Source: JACMJP01 sp046160675
Lineage (GTDB): Bacteria; Bacteroidota; Bacteroidia; Chitinophagales; BACL12
Assembly: GCA_046160675.1 (NCBI GenBank)
Contig: JBJXHH010000092.1
Location: 1 to 29,587, forward strand
Direction: 5' to 3'
DNA length: 29,587 bases
Translations under genes and position numbers: made by a program
The notes under the pieces: model-generated
What the model was told of the DNA's origin: nothing
The model's input: only the letters and a program-made list of their open reading frames with translations
Databases searched by the model: none
Shown here: piece after piece, positions 1 through 8,431 of the stretch
Position numbering within the stretch: the stretch's first letter is position 1
How the letters are laid out: every line of letters starts with the position of its first letter

Positions 1-1984
1 TTGCTTCCCGCAAAATATTTTCGTCCTTCAAAATATCCGCTATCCTGAACTGTGGCGCCCCGCTTTGCCTTGTGCCCTCTATTTCTCCGGGACCTCTCAG
101 TTGCATATCAACTTCACTTATTTTAAACCCATCTGTTGTTTCCAGCATGGTTCTTATACGCAACCTTCCATCATTGCTGAGTTTATCGCCTGTCAACAGC
201 AAACAAAAAGATTGATCTGCACCTCTGCCTACCCTGCCCCTCAGCTGGTGCAGTTGTGATAGACCGAATCGTTCTGCATTTTCTATTACCATTACTGTTG
301 CGTTCGGGATGTTTACACCAACTTCTATTACAGTTGTGGCTACAAGTATTTGTGTTTCATTTTTGAGAAAACGGTTCATCTCAAAATCCTTGTCAGCAGT
401 TTTCATTCTTCCGTGAACAATGCCAATCTGATAGTGCGGGCGAGGGAATACTCTTTCCATCACCTGTATGCCTTCCATTAAATTCTTTAGATCAAGTTTT
501 TCACTTTCTTCAATAAGCGGATACACAACATACACTTGCCGCCCGGCTTGTATTTGTTCCTTCATAAAACCAAAAACCCTTAGGCGGCTGCTTTCTTTAT
601 AATGCAATGTTTTAACTTGTTTTCTTCCGGGCGGTAATTCATCAATGATGCTTACATCAAGGTCGCCGTAATATGTCATGGCTAGGGTCCGGGGAATGGG
701 CGTTGCAGTCATAACTAAAATATGCGGCGACGTTTCATTTTTACTCCACATTTTTGCTCTTTGTTCCACTCCAAACCTGTGTTGTTCATCAATTACAACT
801 ATTCCGAGGTTTTTAAACTGAACAGTTTCTTCAATCAATGCATGTGTTCCGATGAGAATTTTGATGTTTCCGTTTTCCGCATTTTCTAAAATTGTTTTCC
901 GTTCCTTCCCCTTTACATTTCCCGTTAGCAATGCCACAGGTAAATGAATTTTTTCAAGCAGGGGTTTGATGCTATCAAAATGTTGCTGAGCAAGAATTTC
1001 TGTTGGTGCCATCAACGCTGCCTGGTAATCATTATCAATCGCCATGAGCATACTAATGATAGCCACAATGGTTTTTCCGCTCCCAACATCACCCTGTAAC
1101 AGGCGGTTCATTTGTTTGCCACTCAACACATCTTTTCTAATTTCTTTGATAACCCGCTTTTGCGCTTGAGTGAGTTCAAAGGGCAGATGCTTGTTATAAA
1201 AAGTATGGAAATAGTTTTCAATATTCAGAAACACAAATCCCTTGCTTACATTATGCCTGTATTGTTTTGCCTGGAGAATTTTTACCTGGTCAATAAACAA
1301 CTCTTCAAACTTTAATCTTCTGGTGGCATGAGTGATATCACTTTCTTTTTGCGGGTGATGGATAAGTTGATAAGCCTTATACCTGCGAATGAGTTTGTAC
1401 TTTTCAAGTAAACTTTTCGGCAGGTTCTCAGGAATGTCATGATCAGTAATTTGTTCAAGTAGATGTTCTGTAGCTTTTGCAATCAGTTTGCTGTTTATGT
1501 TTCTTGCCAGTAATTTTTGTGTGGTGGAATAAACCGGCTCAAGTTTTCCGCTCAAAGGGATTTCCCCGGATGATAAAATTTCCATCTCAGGGTGTTTCAT
1601 TGTATATTTTTTATTATAGATATCCGGTTTGCCAAATACGAGGTATTGTGCATTTTCTTTTAGTGTTTTCTGTAACCAGGAGATACCGTTAAACCAGATA
1701 AGTTCTATTGTGCCTGTTCCATCATCTAACCATGCTGTCAAACGTTTGCCCTGTTTTTGTCCAACAACTTGGAACTGCTTTAGAACACCTTTGAGTTGGG
1801 TTGCTGGAGTGTCATCAGTAATATTTTTTATTTGAGTGAATTTCGTTTTGTCAATGTAGCGATAGGGATAAAATTGAAGTAGGTCAGCAAATGTTTGCAA
1901 TTGTAATTCTTCCTGCAAAAGTTTAGCCCTTGCATCACCTATGCCTTTCAAATAAACGAGAGAAGTTTCCAATTGCCTGCTCAT
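1..1984 (-). CDS. recG: ATP-dependent DNA helicase RecG (C-terminus cut by window edge)
   Basis: RecG remodels stalled replication forks and branch-migrates Holliday junctions in the cytoplasm. The frame starts at an ATG (complement of 1982-1984) and runs off the window after 661 codons; family members are about 690-700 residues, so roughly 35-45 residues are missing. In order I read an N-terminal helix-hairpin-helix/wedge region (LVYLKGIGDARA near residue 9), an OB-like wedge, Walker A GDVGSGKT at residues 298-305, the DEQH box at 399-402, the MTATPIPRTLA motif, and the late motifs HQLRGRVGRG and GEIEGTRQSG. All helicase motifs look intact. It is divergent from the desaturase gene, and a TAnnTTTG box lies just upstream. 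Identification is secure. Confidence 0.96.
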   Translation of the reverse strand, partial: MSRQLETSLVYLKGIGDARAKLLQEELQLQTFADLLQFYPYRYIDKTKFTQIKNITDDTPATQLKGVLKQFQVVGQKQGKRLTAWLDDGTGTIELIWFNGISWLQKTLKENAQYLVFGKPDIYNKKYTMKHPEMEILSSGEIPLSGKLEPVYSTTQKLLARNINSKLIAKATEHLLEQITDHDIPENLPKSLLEKYKLIRRYKAYQLIHHPQKESDITHATRRLKFEELFIDQVKILQAKQYRHNVSKGFVFLNIENYFHTFYNKHLPFELTQAQKRVIKEIRKDVLSGKQMNRLLQGDVGSGKTIVAIISMLMAIDNDYQAALMAPTEILAQQHFDSIKPLLEKIHLPVALLTGNVKGKERKTILENAENGNIKILIGTHALIEETVQFKNLGIVVIDEQHRFGVEQRAKMWSKNETSPHILVMTATPIPRTLAMTYYGDLDVSIIDELPPGRKQVKTLHYKESSRLRVFGFMKEQIQAGRQVYVVYPLIEESEKLDLKNLMEGIQVMERVFPRPHYQIGIVHGRMKTADKDFEMNRFLKNETQILVATTVIEVGVNIPNATVMVIENAERFGLSQLHQLRGRVGRGADQSFCLLLTGDKLSNDGRLRIRTMLETTDGFKISEVDMQLRGPGEIEGTRQSGAPQFRIADILKDENILREA

Positions 1985-1995
1985 ATTCTCTTTGT

Positions 1996-2003
1996 CAAAA
2001 GTA
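1996..2003 (-). promoter_or_regulatory. Candidate -7 element of recG
   Basis: Read on the minus strand this is TACTTTTG, an exact match to the Bacteroidota -7 consensus TAnnTTTG. It ends 11 nt before the recG ATG, which would give a very short leader. I see no good TTG at the -33 position, so this is tentative. Confidence 0.3.
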
Positions 2004-2130
2004 TTTGAAAACAAAGAAATACAGCACACAGATTATATACATTATATGCGAGATTAGCTGTATATAGGAATAGAATCACTATATTTATGCTTTTTATAAT
2101 GCTTTCTGTCGCTTTTACTATCAGTCCATC

Positions 2131-3243
2131 ATGCAACAAAAAGGAAAGGTTAAGTTCGTTAATATAGATAATAGTTTGTTCTACGCTACCGTAAAAGAAA
2201 GAGTAGAAAATTATTTTGCGAAAAATAGTATTTCAAAACATGCAAACCTTGCAATGATTATGAAATCAGTAATCCTGCTTGCGGGTTACATCATTCCATT
2301 CCTGGTCATCTTGTTGTTTCAACCCGCATTTCTTTACTCCTTAGGCTTATGGTTCGTGATGGGAATTTGCCTTGCAGGCATAGGTATGAGTGTGATGCAT
2401 GATGCAAATCATGGGGCATATTCAGCAAACAAAACTGTGAATACCTGGATGGGATATACCCTGAACTTGCTAGGCGGCACTGTTTTTAACTGGAAACTGC
2501 AGCATAACATCTTGCATCATACTTACACAAATATTGTAGACATGGATGATGATATTGATGATAAAGCAGTAATGCGTTTTTCCCCACATAAGAAACTCAA
2601 AATATTTCACCAACTTCAATTTATATATGCATTTTTCTTCTACGGTCTACTTACTTTATATTGGGCAGTTGGGAAAGATTTTGTGCAGTATTTCAGGTAT
2701 ACAGCAAATGGAGTAAATGCAAACTCAAAATATCAAAACAGGATAACATTTGCAAAGATCGTACTGAGCAAACTTTTATACTTTTTTGTGTTTTTAGTGC
2801 TGCCTGTTTTGTTTTTTCAAATACCCTTTTTGCAAGTAGTTACCGGTTTCATCGTTATGCATTTTGTTGGCGGAGTGATTCTAACGGTAGTGTTTCAGCT
2901 TGCGCACACAGTGGAAGGTACAACACATCCACTGCCTACAGCGCAAGGAACAATTGAAAACTGCTGGGCGATACATCAAATGAATACAACAGTAAATTTT
3001 TCTAGAGAGAATAAATGGATTTCCTGGTATGTAGGCGGTTTAAATTTCCAGGTGGAGCACCATCTGTTTCCCAAAATATGCCATGTACATTACCCACAAA
3101 TTGCAGAAATAGTAAAAAACACAGCGGAAGATTTTAATATTCCGTATTTAGAAAACAAAACATTTAAGCAGGCTTTGCAATCACATATTAACACATTACA
3201 CCGTTTTGGAAAATTGCCCGCTTTAAATGAGGCCATCGGCTAA
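2131..3243 (+). CDS. Membrane fatty acid desaturase (acyl-CoA/acyl-lipid, front-end-like)
   Basis: Predicted integral-membrane di-iron desaturase that inserts a double bond into a fatty acyl chain, thereby tuning membrane fluidity. The three histidine boxes are all present: HDANH at residues 90-94, HNILHH at 125-130 and QVEHH at 307-311; His259 in QLAHTVE is also typical. The QxxHH form of the third box is characteristic of the linoleoyl-CoA/delta-6-like subfamily. Hydrophobic segments lie near residues 45-62, 70-88, 163-180, 212-232 and 238-256. There is no fused cytochrome b5 domain, so electrons must come from a separate carrier. At 370 residues it is a normal length for the bacterial family. 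Regiospecificity cannot be read from sequence. A TATATTTA box at 2080-2087 could be its -7 element, but this is weak. Its stop overlaps the stop of the convergent gldD by three bases. Confidence 0.9.
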   Translation: MQQKGKVKFVNIDNSLFYATVKERVENYFAKNSISKHANLAMIMKSVILLAGYIIPFLVILLFQPAFLYSLGLWFVMGICLAGIGMSVMHDANHGAYSANKTVNTWMGYTLNLLGGTVFNWKLQHNILHHTYTNIVDMDDDIDDKAVMRFSPHKKLKIFHQLQFIYAFFFYGLLTLYWAVGKDFVQYFRYTANGVNANSKYQNRITFAKIVLSKLLYFFVFLVLPVLFFQIPFLQVVTGFIVMHFVGGVILTVVFQLAHTVEGTTHPLPTAQGTIENCWAIHQMNTTVNFSRENKWISWYVGGLNFQVEHHLFPKICHVHYPQIAEIVKNTAEDFNIPYLENKTFKQALQSHINTLHRFGKLPALNEAIG

Positions 3244-3887
3244 ATAAATTCTTCTTTCCACTTCCAGCTTGCAAGGATCCCCTTTATGTCTTCTATCATA
3301 AAATTCACAACTGGTTTAAGAGAATCTGCATTGGGATGTGCATAGAAATATAAAGCGCCCCGCATGAAATTTTTTGTTGTGTCAGTAATAAAAAACTGAA
3401 TGTTGCTTGCCGCATCTCCGCCTACATAATAAATAAGCCCCATTCCCCCATTACCATTATCGACTTCCTGCGGCTGTATATAATCTGCCTTTTGGGTATG
3501 TTTAAAAGTCATGTCATAGGCTTCTTCTACCAATCGCTGTAAACTTTGCTCCAGTGATAGTTTTTTGTAGCTCATATATATCGTAGCATTCAAATCAGTA
3601 CATTCCAGATTTAGCCAGCAATTTTCTAACACTTCTTCATTAAAAAATTTCGCTTTGCGCTGCACTACGTAATAATCTGGCATTTGAAAAGTGTAAGGGC
3701 AATCAGGAAGAGAGTAAGTAACGAGTCCTTGCCGTTCAGGATAATGTACTCTTGGATACGCAGATGGTCTTAGTGTCGTATCAGTATGGCAGGAAACGCA
3801 AAATGCAATTGCAAGTAAAATACAATTTGTGAAAACCAACGGGTTACGATGCATAAATAGGACCTTGTAGAAATGAAAACCCTGCAT
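3240..3887 (-). CDS. gldD: Gliding motility / T9SS lipoprotein GldD
   Basis: GldD is a membrane-anchored lipoprotein needed for gliding and type IX secretion in Flavobacterium; its biochemical role is not known. The match rests on the family core: an N-terminal YPRVHYPE, a central MSYKKL, then GGDAASNIQFFITDTTKNF and GALYFYAHPNADSLKPVV, in the order and spacing I know from GldD. The N-terminus is a signal peptide with a slightly unusual lipobox, CVSC, with Cys33 as the likely lipidated residue. A second in-frame ATG at 3854 (residue 12) gives a tighter lipoprotein signal peptide and has AAGG eight bases upstream, so the true start may be 3854. It is the last gene of the mutY-ssb-gldD series, 49 bp after ssb. 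gldE, usually between ssb and gldD in Flavobacterium, is not here. Confidence 0.88.
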   Translation of the reverse strand: MQGFHFYKVLFMHRNPLVFTNCILLAIAFCVSCHTDTTLRPSAYPRVHYPERQGLVTYSLPDCPYTFQMPDYYVVQRKAKFFNEEVLENCWLNLECTDLNATIYMSYKKLSLEQSLQRLVEEAYDMTFKHTQKADYIQPQEVDNGNGGMGLIYYVGGDAASNIQFFITDTTKNFMRGALYFYAHPNADSLKPVVNFMIEDIKGILASWKWKEEFI

Positions 3888-3936
3888 TATAGAGTTCCAA
3901 AATTATAATACAGGGTTTGTGAATACATGAAACGCA

Positions 3937-4374
3937 TTAGAATGGAAGATCATCCGACATCGGAATGTCTTCAGTGTTACCGCCTACACTGGCAGCCTGA
4001 GCCATGTTCTCTTCTTTATTCGTTTGATTTGTTCCGTCTGTTACTTTTTTATCAAGCAGTGTGAAATTTTCTGCAATGATATCAGTTGCATACTTTTTAT
4101 TTCCTTCTTTATCTTCCCAACTTCTGCTTTTTATCCTGCCTTCAACATATATTTTACTTCCTTTGCGAAGAAGTTTTCCTGCAATTTCTGCAAGCTTCCC
4201 CCACATGGCAATGTTATGCCATTCCGTGTGTTCTACTTTGTTTCCGTTTTTATCACGGTACACTTCAGTGGTTGCAAGTGTAAAATTTGCTACTATGTTT
4301 CCACCTTCAAAATTTCTGAGTTCAGGGTCTTTTCCCAAGTTTCCTATAAGTATTACTTTGTTTATTCCGCTCAT
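3937..4374 (-). CDS. ssb: Single-stranded DNA-binding protein
   Basis: SSB coats single-stranded DNA during replication, repair and recombination and recruits partner proteins through its acidic tail. The 145-residue protein opens with the classic NKVILIGNLGKDPELR, continues through the OB fold (WHNIAMWGKLAEIAGKLLRK, then YVEGRIKSRSWEDKEG) to about residue 110, has a short Asn/Gln/Ala-rich linker, and ends in DDLPF, the conserved partner-binding tip. Length and motifs are normal for the family. It lies 43 bp downstream of mutY and 49 bp upstream of gldD on the same strand, so the three are probably co-transcribed. Confidence 0.96.
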   Translation of the reverse strand: MSGINKVILIGNLGKDPELRNFEGGNIVANFTLATTEVYRDKNGNKVEHTEWHNIAMWGKLAEIAGKLLRKGSKIYVEGRIKSRSWEDKEGNKKYATDIIAENFTLLDKKVTDGTNQTNKEENMAQAASVGGNTEDIPMSDDLPF

Positions 4375-4417
4375 ATAATCAAGTTTAAGCTTTAAGAAAT
4401 TTTTTCAGGCAACTAAG

Positions 4418-5506
4418 TTACAACACTTCCTGCAAATACTCCCGCACAATTCCCGGAAATGCATAGTCTTTCAGGTTTTTACGCTCAACAGCAAGCCAAC
4501 CCGGGGGTTTAGTGAATTTAGAAGGGGGTAATTGGATAACAAAAAACCTTGCAGAAATTGTTTGATGTGTGAGTTGTTGCGTCAATAAACGAGAGATTCG
4601 GGCAGGGGTTTTTGTATACCCATTGAAATAATCATTGAGTTGGGGTGTTTGCAATAACTGTTTCCATGTCAGTTTTTTTTCCGCTTCAATCAGTGGAAAC
4701 TCATACATGTTTTTCCAGATATCATTAGAGGTTCTTTTTTGAAGGAAGATCTTCTTATCATTAGTGATGATGAGGTAATGAAAAAACCTATTTTTCTTTT
4801 TTCTTTTTTTTGGTCTTACTGGAAGAAATTCTACAACATTATTTATAAACGCATAACAATGATTTTTTATAGGGCAAATTTCACAGGAAGGCGAAACGGG
4901 TTTGCAAATAGTAGCACCAAAATCCATCATTGCCTGGTTATGTTTTGCAGGATTCCTTTTATCAAGCAACGATTGCGCAAGTGTTGCAAACCTTTTTTTT
5001 GCAACACCTGAATTTACTGGCTCGCTTAAGCCGAACACCCTTGCGAGAATGCGGATTACATTGGCATCAACCACTGCGTAAGGAAGATCAAAAACAAATG
5101 ATGCAATGGCTGCTGCAGTATAACTGCCAATACCTCTTAACTTTAAAATATCTTCATAGCATGACGGAAATTTTCCGTTGTACTCTTTCACAATTGTTTT
5201 TGCCGCACTATGCAGATTTCTTGCTCGGGAATAATATCCCAGCCCCTCCCACATTTTCAGGATTGTATCTTCTTCAGCTGTAGCCAGTTTTTTTACGGTC
5301 GGGAATTTTTTTTTGAATTGTTCAAAATACTTTATACCATGTTCCACCCTTGTTTGCTGTAATATGATCTCACTCAACCAAACCAGATAAGCATCTTTTT
5401 CACCTACCCAAGGCAGGCTTCTCCCATGTTCAAGATACCAGGCATTTAAAAGCCTGTTGAAAGTTTTCTTAGACACTCTTTGAAGGTTTTTCTGCCTGAT
5501 TAACAA
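4418..5506 (-). CDS. mutY: A/G-specific adenine glycosylase MutY
   Basis: MutY removes adenine mispaired with 8-oxoguanine in base-excision repair. The 362-residue protein has the catalytic Glu46 in SEIILQQT, a helix-hairpin-helix at about 122-134 (KLRGIGSYTAAAI), catalytic Asp147 in VVDANV, and the four iron-sulfur cysteines Cys201, Cys208, Cys211 and Cys217 with the standard C-x6-C-x2-C-x5-C spacing. The C-terminal third is a NUDIX-like 8-oxoG recognition domain containing FLQKRTSNDIWKNMYEFP. All catalytic and cluster residues are present. It is divergent from the HU gene across a 64-bp gap and is followed by ssb and gldD, the neighbourhood known from other Bacteroidota. Confidence 0.95.
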   Translation of the reverse strand: MLIRQKNLQRVSKKTFNRLLNAWYLEHGRSLPWVGEKDAYLVWLSEIILQQTRVEHGIKYFEQFKKKFPTVKKLATAEEDTILKMWEGLGYYSRARNLHSAAKTIVKEYNGKFPSCYEDILKLRGIGSYTAAAIASFVFDLPYAVVDANVIRILARVFGLSEPVNSGVAKKRFATLAQSLLDKRNPAKHNQAMMDFGATICKPVSPSCEICPIKNHCYAFINNVVEFLPVRPKKRKKKNRFFHYLIITNDKKIFLQKRTSNDIWKNMYEFPLIEAEKKLTWKQLLQTPQLNDYFNGYTKTPARISRLLTQQLTHQTISARFFVIQLPPSKFTKPPGWLAVERKNLKDYAFPGIVREYLQEVL

Positions 5507-5570
5507 TTATTTAGCGAACTTTGCATCAAAATATCTGTTATCAAGTAGATTATCAAAATTAAGAAGACAA

Positions 5571-5867
5571 ATGAGAAAAGCTGATCTCGTAAACAGGATT
5601 TCAGAAAAAACAGGCATCCCAAAGGTTGATGTACTGGTAAGTATTGAAGCTTTCTGTAAAGAAATTAAAGAAGCCATGGCGGGTGGTGAGCAGGTGTTCA
5701 TCCGTGGTTTTGGAAGTTTTATCATAAAAACCAGGGCTAAAAAAATAGGCCGCATCATTAAGAAGAATATAGCCATTGAAATTCCCGAACAAAAAATTCC
5801 TGCTTTCAAACCTGCAAAAGTTTTTGTGAATAAAATAAAGAATTCACAAAAGCTTAAATCTAAATAA
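5571..5867 (+). CDS. HU/IHF-family nucleoid DNA-binding protein
   Basis: A small basic histone-like protein that bends and compacts DNA as a dimer. The 98 residues fit the family: MRKADLVNRISEKTGIP at the start, the alpha-helical dimer body to about residue 45, the beta saddle FIRGFGSFIIKTRAKK, and the C-terminal IPAFKPAKVFVNKIKN. The DNA-intercalating arm lacks the canonical RNPxTG and reads GRIIKKNIAIEIPEQ, a pattern usual for this HU subgroup in Bacteroidota (from family knowledge). A box GAACTTTG at 5516-5523 is one mismatch from the -7 consensus and could be its promoter. It lies 8 bp before the TPR gene, so the two are probably one transcript. Confidence 0.9.
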   Translation: MRKADLVNRISEKTGIPKVDVLVSIEAFCKEIKEAMAGGEQVFIRGFGSFIIKTRAKKIGRIIKKNIAIEIPEQKIPAFKPAKVFVNKIKNSQKLKSK

Positions 5868-5875
5868 CCAGGATT

Positions 5876-6667
5876 TTGAAAAGGCAAATGTACCTCATAG
5901 GCGCAGGGTTACTACTTGTGCTTCTGTTTTTTTTCGTATTCTCCAACAAGCCTCCCAAAGAGAGTGTTTATACCATTTTAAGTGAAAAGTTGCTTGATTC
6001 CCTTGAGCTTTCTAATGAACAAAAAATCGTTTCACTTCAAAAACAGGTAAAGAAAAGTTCTGGGGAAGAAAAAGCTTCGGTTTATAATGAACTTGCAAAA
6101 GAATGGATAGATGCGGGCTATTATAATATAGCGGGCGATTACATGAGGCAAAAAGCCGATGCTGCCCCGGATTATGAAAACTACTATACTGCAGGTACTT
6201 TCCTCTTTGGCGCACTTGATACTGATACATCCCAGCAAATGCGAATGAATATTGTGTATGGCAGCCGGTATTGCTTTGAAAAAGCGCTCGAATTAAAACC
6301 CGGTGATATTAATGCTAAGATCAGTCTGGCAAATGTGATTGTACAGGGAACTTCAAACCCGATGGAAGGTATAACCCTACTCCGGGAGGTAGTTGCTGAA
6401 GAGCCCGGTAATGTGGAGGCGAACCTATTGTTGGGTAATTTCAGTATGATGAGTGGCCAATATGACAAGGCTCTGGAACGCTTTAGAACAGTATTAGAAA
6501 AAGATTCTCTAAATTTGCAGGCCCGCTACCTGATGGCACAATCGTATTTAGGGGTGCTTGATACTGCGGGGGCCATTCGTACATTAGAAACGGCTACACA
6601 ACTGGTGCAGGATACCTTAGTAGTAAACCGCATCAGGAAAGACATAAACAGTTTGAAAAACAATTAA
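5876..6667 (+). CDS. Membrane-anchored tetratricopeptide repeat protein
   Basis: A 263-residue protein with one N-terminal membrane segment (about residues 7-23, mostly Leu/Val/Phe) and a soluble C-terminal region of TPR helices, clearest in RYCFEKALELKPGDINAK, NVEANLLLGNFSMMSGQYDK and RYLMAQSYLGVLDTAGAI. TPRs bind other proteins; the partner is unknown. The start used here is TTG at 5876; an in-frame ATG at 5888 would shorten it by four residues and still keep the membrane segment, and neither has a convincing ribosome binding site. It sits between the HU gene and the ribosomal-protein/RNase G pair on the same strand, a conserved order in related genomes as I recall them, which suggests shared expression more than a shared reaction. 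Confidence 0.82.
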   Translation: MKRQMYLIGAGLLLVLLFFFVFSNKPPKESVYTILSEKLLDSLELSNEQKIVSLQKQVKKSSGEEKASVYNELAKEWIDAGYYNIAGDYMRQKADAAPDYENYYTAGTFLFGALDTDTSQQMRMNIVYGSRYCFEKALELKPGDINAKISLANVIVQGTSNPMEGITLLREVVAEEPGNVEANLLLGNFSMMSGQYDKALERFRTVLEKDSLNLQARYLMAQSYLGVLDTAGAIRTLETATQLVQDTLVVNRIRKDINSLKNN

Positions 6668-6677
6668 AATATTAAAT

Positions 6678-6767
6678 ATGCCAAGTGGTAAAAAAAGGAA
6701 AAGGCACAAGATGGCTACCCACAAACGTAAGAAAAGGCTAAGGAAGAACCGTCATAAAAAGAAATAA
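6678..6767 (+). CDS. 29-residue basic ribosomal-type protein (AURKAIP1/COX24, bS22/mS38-like)
   Basis: A very short gene that length-filtered gene finding misses. The protein starts MPSGKKRKRHKMATHKRKKR and ends LRKNRHKKK, with more than half its residues Lys or Arg. This is the pattern of the AURKAIP1/COX24 domain found in mitochondrial small-subunit protein mS38 and in bacterial bS22, which sit as extended basic peptides in 16S-type rRNA near the decoding region. That placement is family knowledge; here only the sequence pattern is seen. It starts 10 bp after the TPR gene stop and lies 107 bp before RNase G, so co-transcription is likely. Confidence 0.82.
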   Translation: MPSGKKRKRHKMATHKRKKRLRKNRHKKK

Positions 6768-6874
6768 CGGATTCTTCTTGTTTACTTCTCCAACCTGATT
6801 TAAAGCCTTTATTTAATTATTCATTATCGCAAATCTGAAGCATAAGCAACAGTATGCGACGTAAACGGGTATAA

Positions 6875-8428
6875 GTGGAAAAAGATCTTATTATTAATTC
6901 AACTCCATTGGGAGCTGAAATAGCGCTTATCGAAAACAAACAACTTGTTGAGATTCACCGGGACAGGGAAAGCAGCAAGTTTAATGTAGGCGACTTGTAT
7001 CTAGGCAGGGTAAAAAAAATAAACCCCGGGTTAAATGCTGCATTTATTGATGTTGGTTATGAACGAGACGCATTCCTGCATTATACCGACTTGAACCCTC
7101 ATTTTCGCTCCATTGTAAAATATACTCAGGCGGCGCTTCAGGGAAGTCCTCATCCCATGCAGCAATTTGAAAAGGAACAAGAGATTATTAAAACCGGCAA
7201 AATCAATAATGTACTGCAAAAGGGTTTATACATCCTTGTTCAAATTATTAAAGAACCTATTCAAACCAAAGGCCCAAGGCTTAGTTGTGAGCTTTCTCTC
7301 TCAGGAAGATACCTTGTACTTACACCTTTTACAGACGTAGTTGGCGTATCAAGAAAAATAGAAAGTGTTGATGAAAGAAAACGCCTTCAAAAACTGATAG
7401 AAAGCATAAAACCAAAAAACTACGGGGTGATAGTACGCACTATTGCTGAAGGTAAAAGTGTACAGAGTCTGCATGAAGATTTGCTCAATCTTGTAAAACA
7501 ATGGGAAGAAATTACAAAACGCCTCTCGGAAATGAAGCCGCCACAGGTTGTCTTCAGTGAGGCAAGTAAAACTAACACCTTGCTGAGAGATGTATTGAAC
7601 GATAGTTTCAATAGTATTACAACGAATGATGCAGGTATTGCAAACGATGTAAAAAACTATATCCGCAAAATTTCCCCCGGCAGCGAAAAAATAGTTACGT
7701 TATATAATGCTCAAAAACCAATATTTGATGCTTATGGCGTAACAAAACAAATTAAATCCTTGTTTGGTAAAACTGTAAACATGGACAGCGGTGCTTATCT
7801 CATTATTGAGCATACCGAAGCATTGCATGTTATTGATGTGAACAGCGGAAACAAAACTGCCATAAAAGGTGACCAGGAACAAAATGCATTAGCAGTAAAC
7901 CTTGAAGCTGCACGGGAAATTGCAAGACAATTACGCCTTCGGGACCTGGGTGGAATTATCATAGTAGATTTTATTGACATGAAAAACCCTGATAACAAAC
8001 GGGTGGTCTTCAATGAACTGCGCCTGGCCATGGATCTTGACAGGGCGAAACATACTATCCTTCCCATCAGCAAATTTGGTGTTGCGCAAATAACACGACA
8101 AAGAGTAAGACCAGAAGTAACAATAGCTACGGCTGAAGTATGTCCTACATGTAACGGCACAGGCACAATTGAAGCAAGTATTTTAATAATTGACGATATT
8201 GAACGAAAGATTAAATACCTTATTTCCGAGCAAAACCAGAAAAAAATATTGTTGCATGTACATCCTTTTGTTGAGGCCTTTATTAAAAAGGGAAGATGGT
8301 TCAGGAGTTTACAGTGGAAATGGTATAAGCAATACCGCACTTGGATAAAAGTAGTTCCTAACGATGACTTTCAATACCTGGAATACAAATTCTTTGATAA
8401 AGAGGAAGAAGAGATTTCGGTGGATTAG
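6875..8428 (+). CDS. rng: Ribonuclease E/G family endoribonuclease
   Basis: Single-strand-specific endoribonuclease for rRNA maturation and mRNA turnover. Of 517 residues, about 37-130 form the S1 RNA-binding domain (VGDLYLGRVKKINPGLNAAF), followed by the RNase H-like and DNase I-like catalytic core. The two metal-binding aspartates appear as Asp321 in IDVNSGNKTA and Asp365 in GGIIIVDFIDM, and the zinc-link cysteines are Cys423 and Cys426 in CPTCNGTG. There is no long disordered degradosome scaffold as in RNase E, so RNase G is the better name. The start is GTG at 6875; the translated N-terminus EKDLIINSTPLGAEIALIE matches the usual family start. It is convergent with the T9SS-cargo series, with only three bases between stops. 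Confidence 0.94.
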   Translation: MEKDLIINSTPLGAEIALIENKQLVEIHRDRESSKFNVGDLYLGRVKKINPGLNAAFIDVGYERDAFLHYTDLNPHFRSIVKYTQAALQGSPHPMQQFEKEQEIIKTGKINNVLQKGLYILVQIIKEPIQTKGPRLSCELSLSGRYLVLTPFTDVVGVSRKIESVDERKRLQKLIESIKPKNYGVIVRTIAEGKSVQSLHEDLLNLVKQWEEITKRLSEMKPPQVVFSEASKTNTLLRDVLNDSFNSITTNDAGIANDVKNYIRKISPGSEKIVTLYNAQKPIFDAYGVTKQIKSLFGKTVNMDSGAYLIIEHTEALHVIDVNSGNKTAIKGDQEQNALAVNLEAAREIARQLRLRDLGGIIIVDFIDMKNPDNKRVVFNELRLAMDLDRAKHTILPISKFGVAQITRQRVRPEVTIATAEVCPTCNGTGTIEASILIIDDIERKIKYLISEQNQKKILLHVHPFVEAFIKKGRWFRSLQWKWYKQYRTWIKVVPNDDFQYLEYKFFDKEEEEISVD

Positions 8429-8431
8429 AAA

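Noticed and set aside
4024..4395. Plus-strand frames of 65-123 codons opposite ssb
   Set aside because: They are antisense shadows of a secure ssb gene, rich in Phe, Cys and Ser as expected from reverse-read coding sequence.
7795..8340. 181-codon minus-strand frame opposite RNase G
   Set aside because: It covers the catalytic core of RNase G, whose aspartates and zinc-link cysteines are intact; the antisense frame shows no family features.
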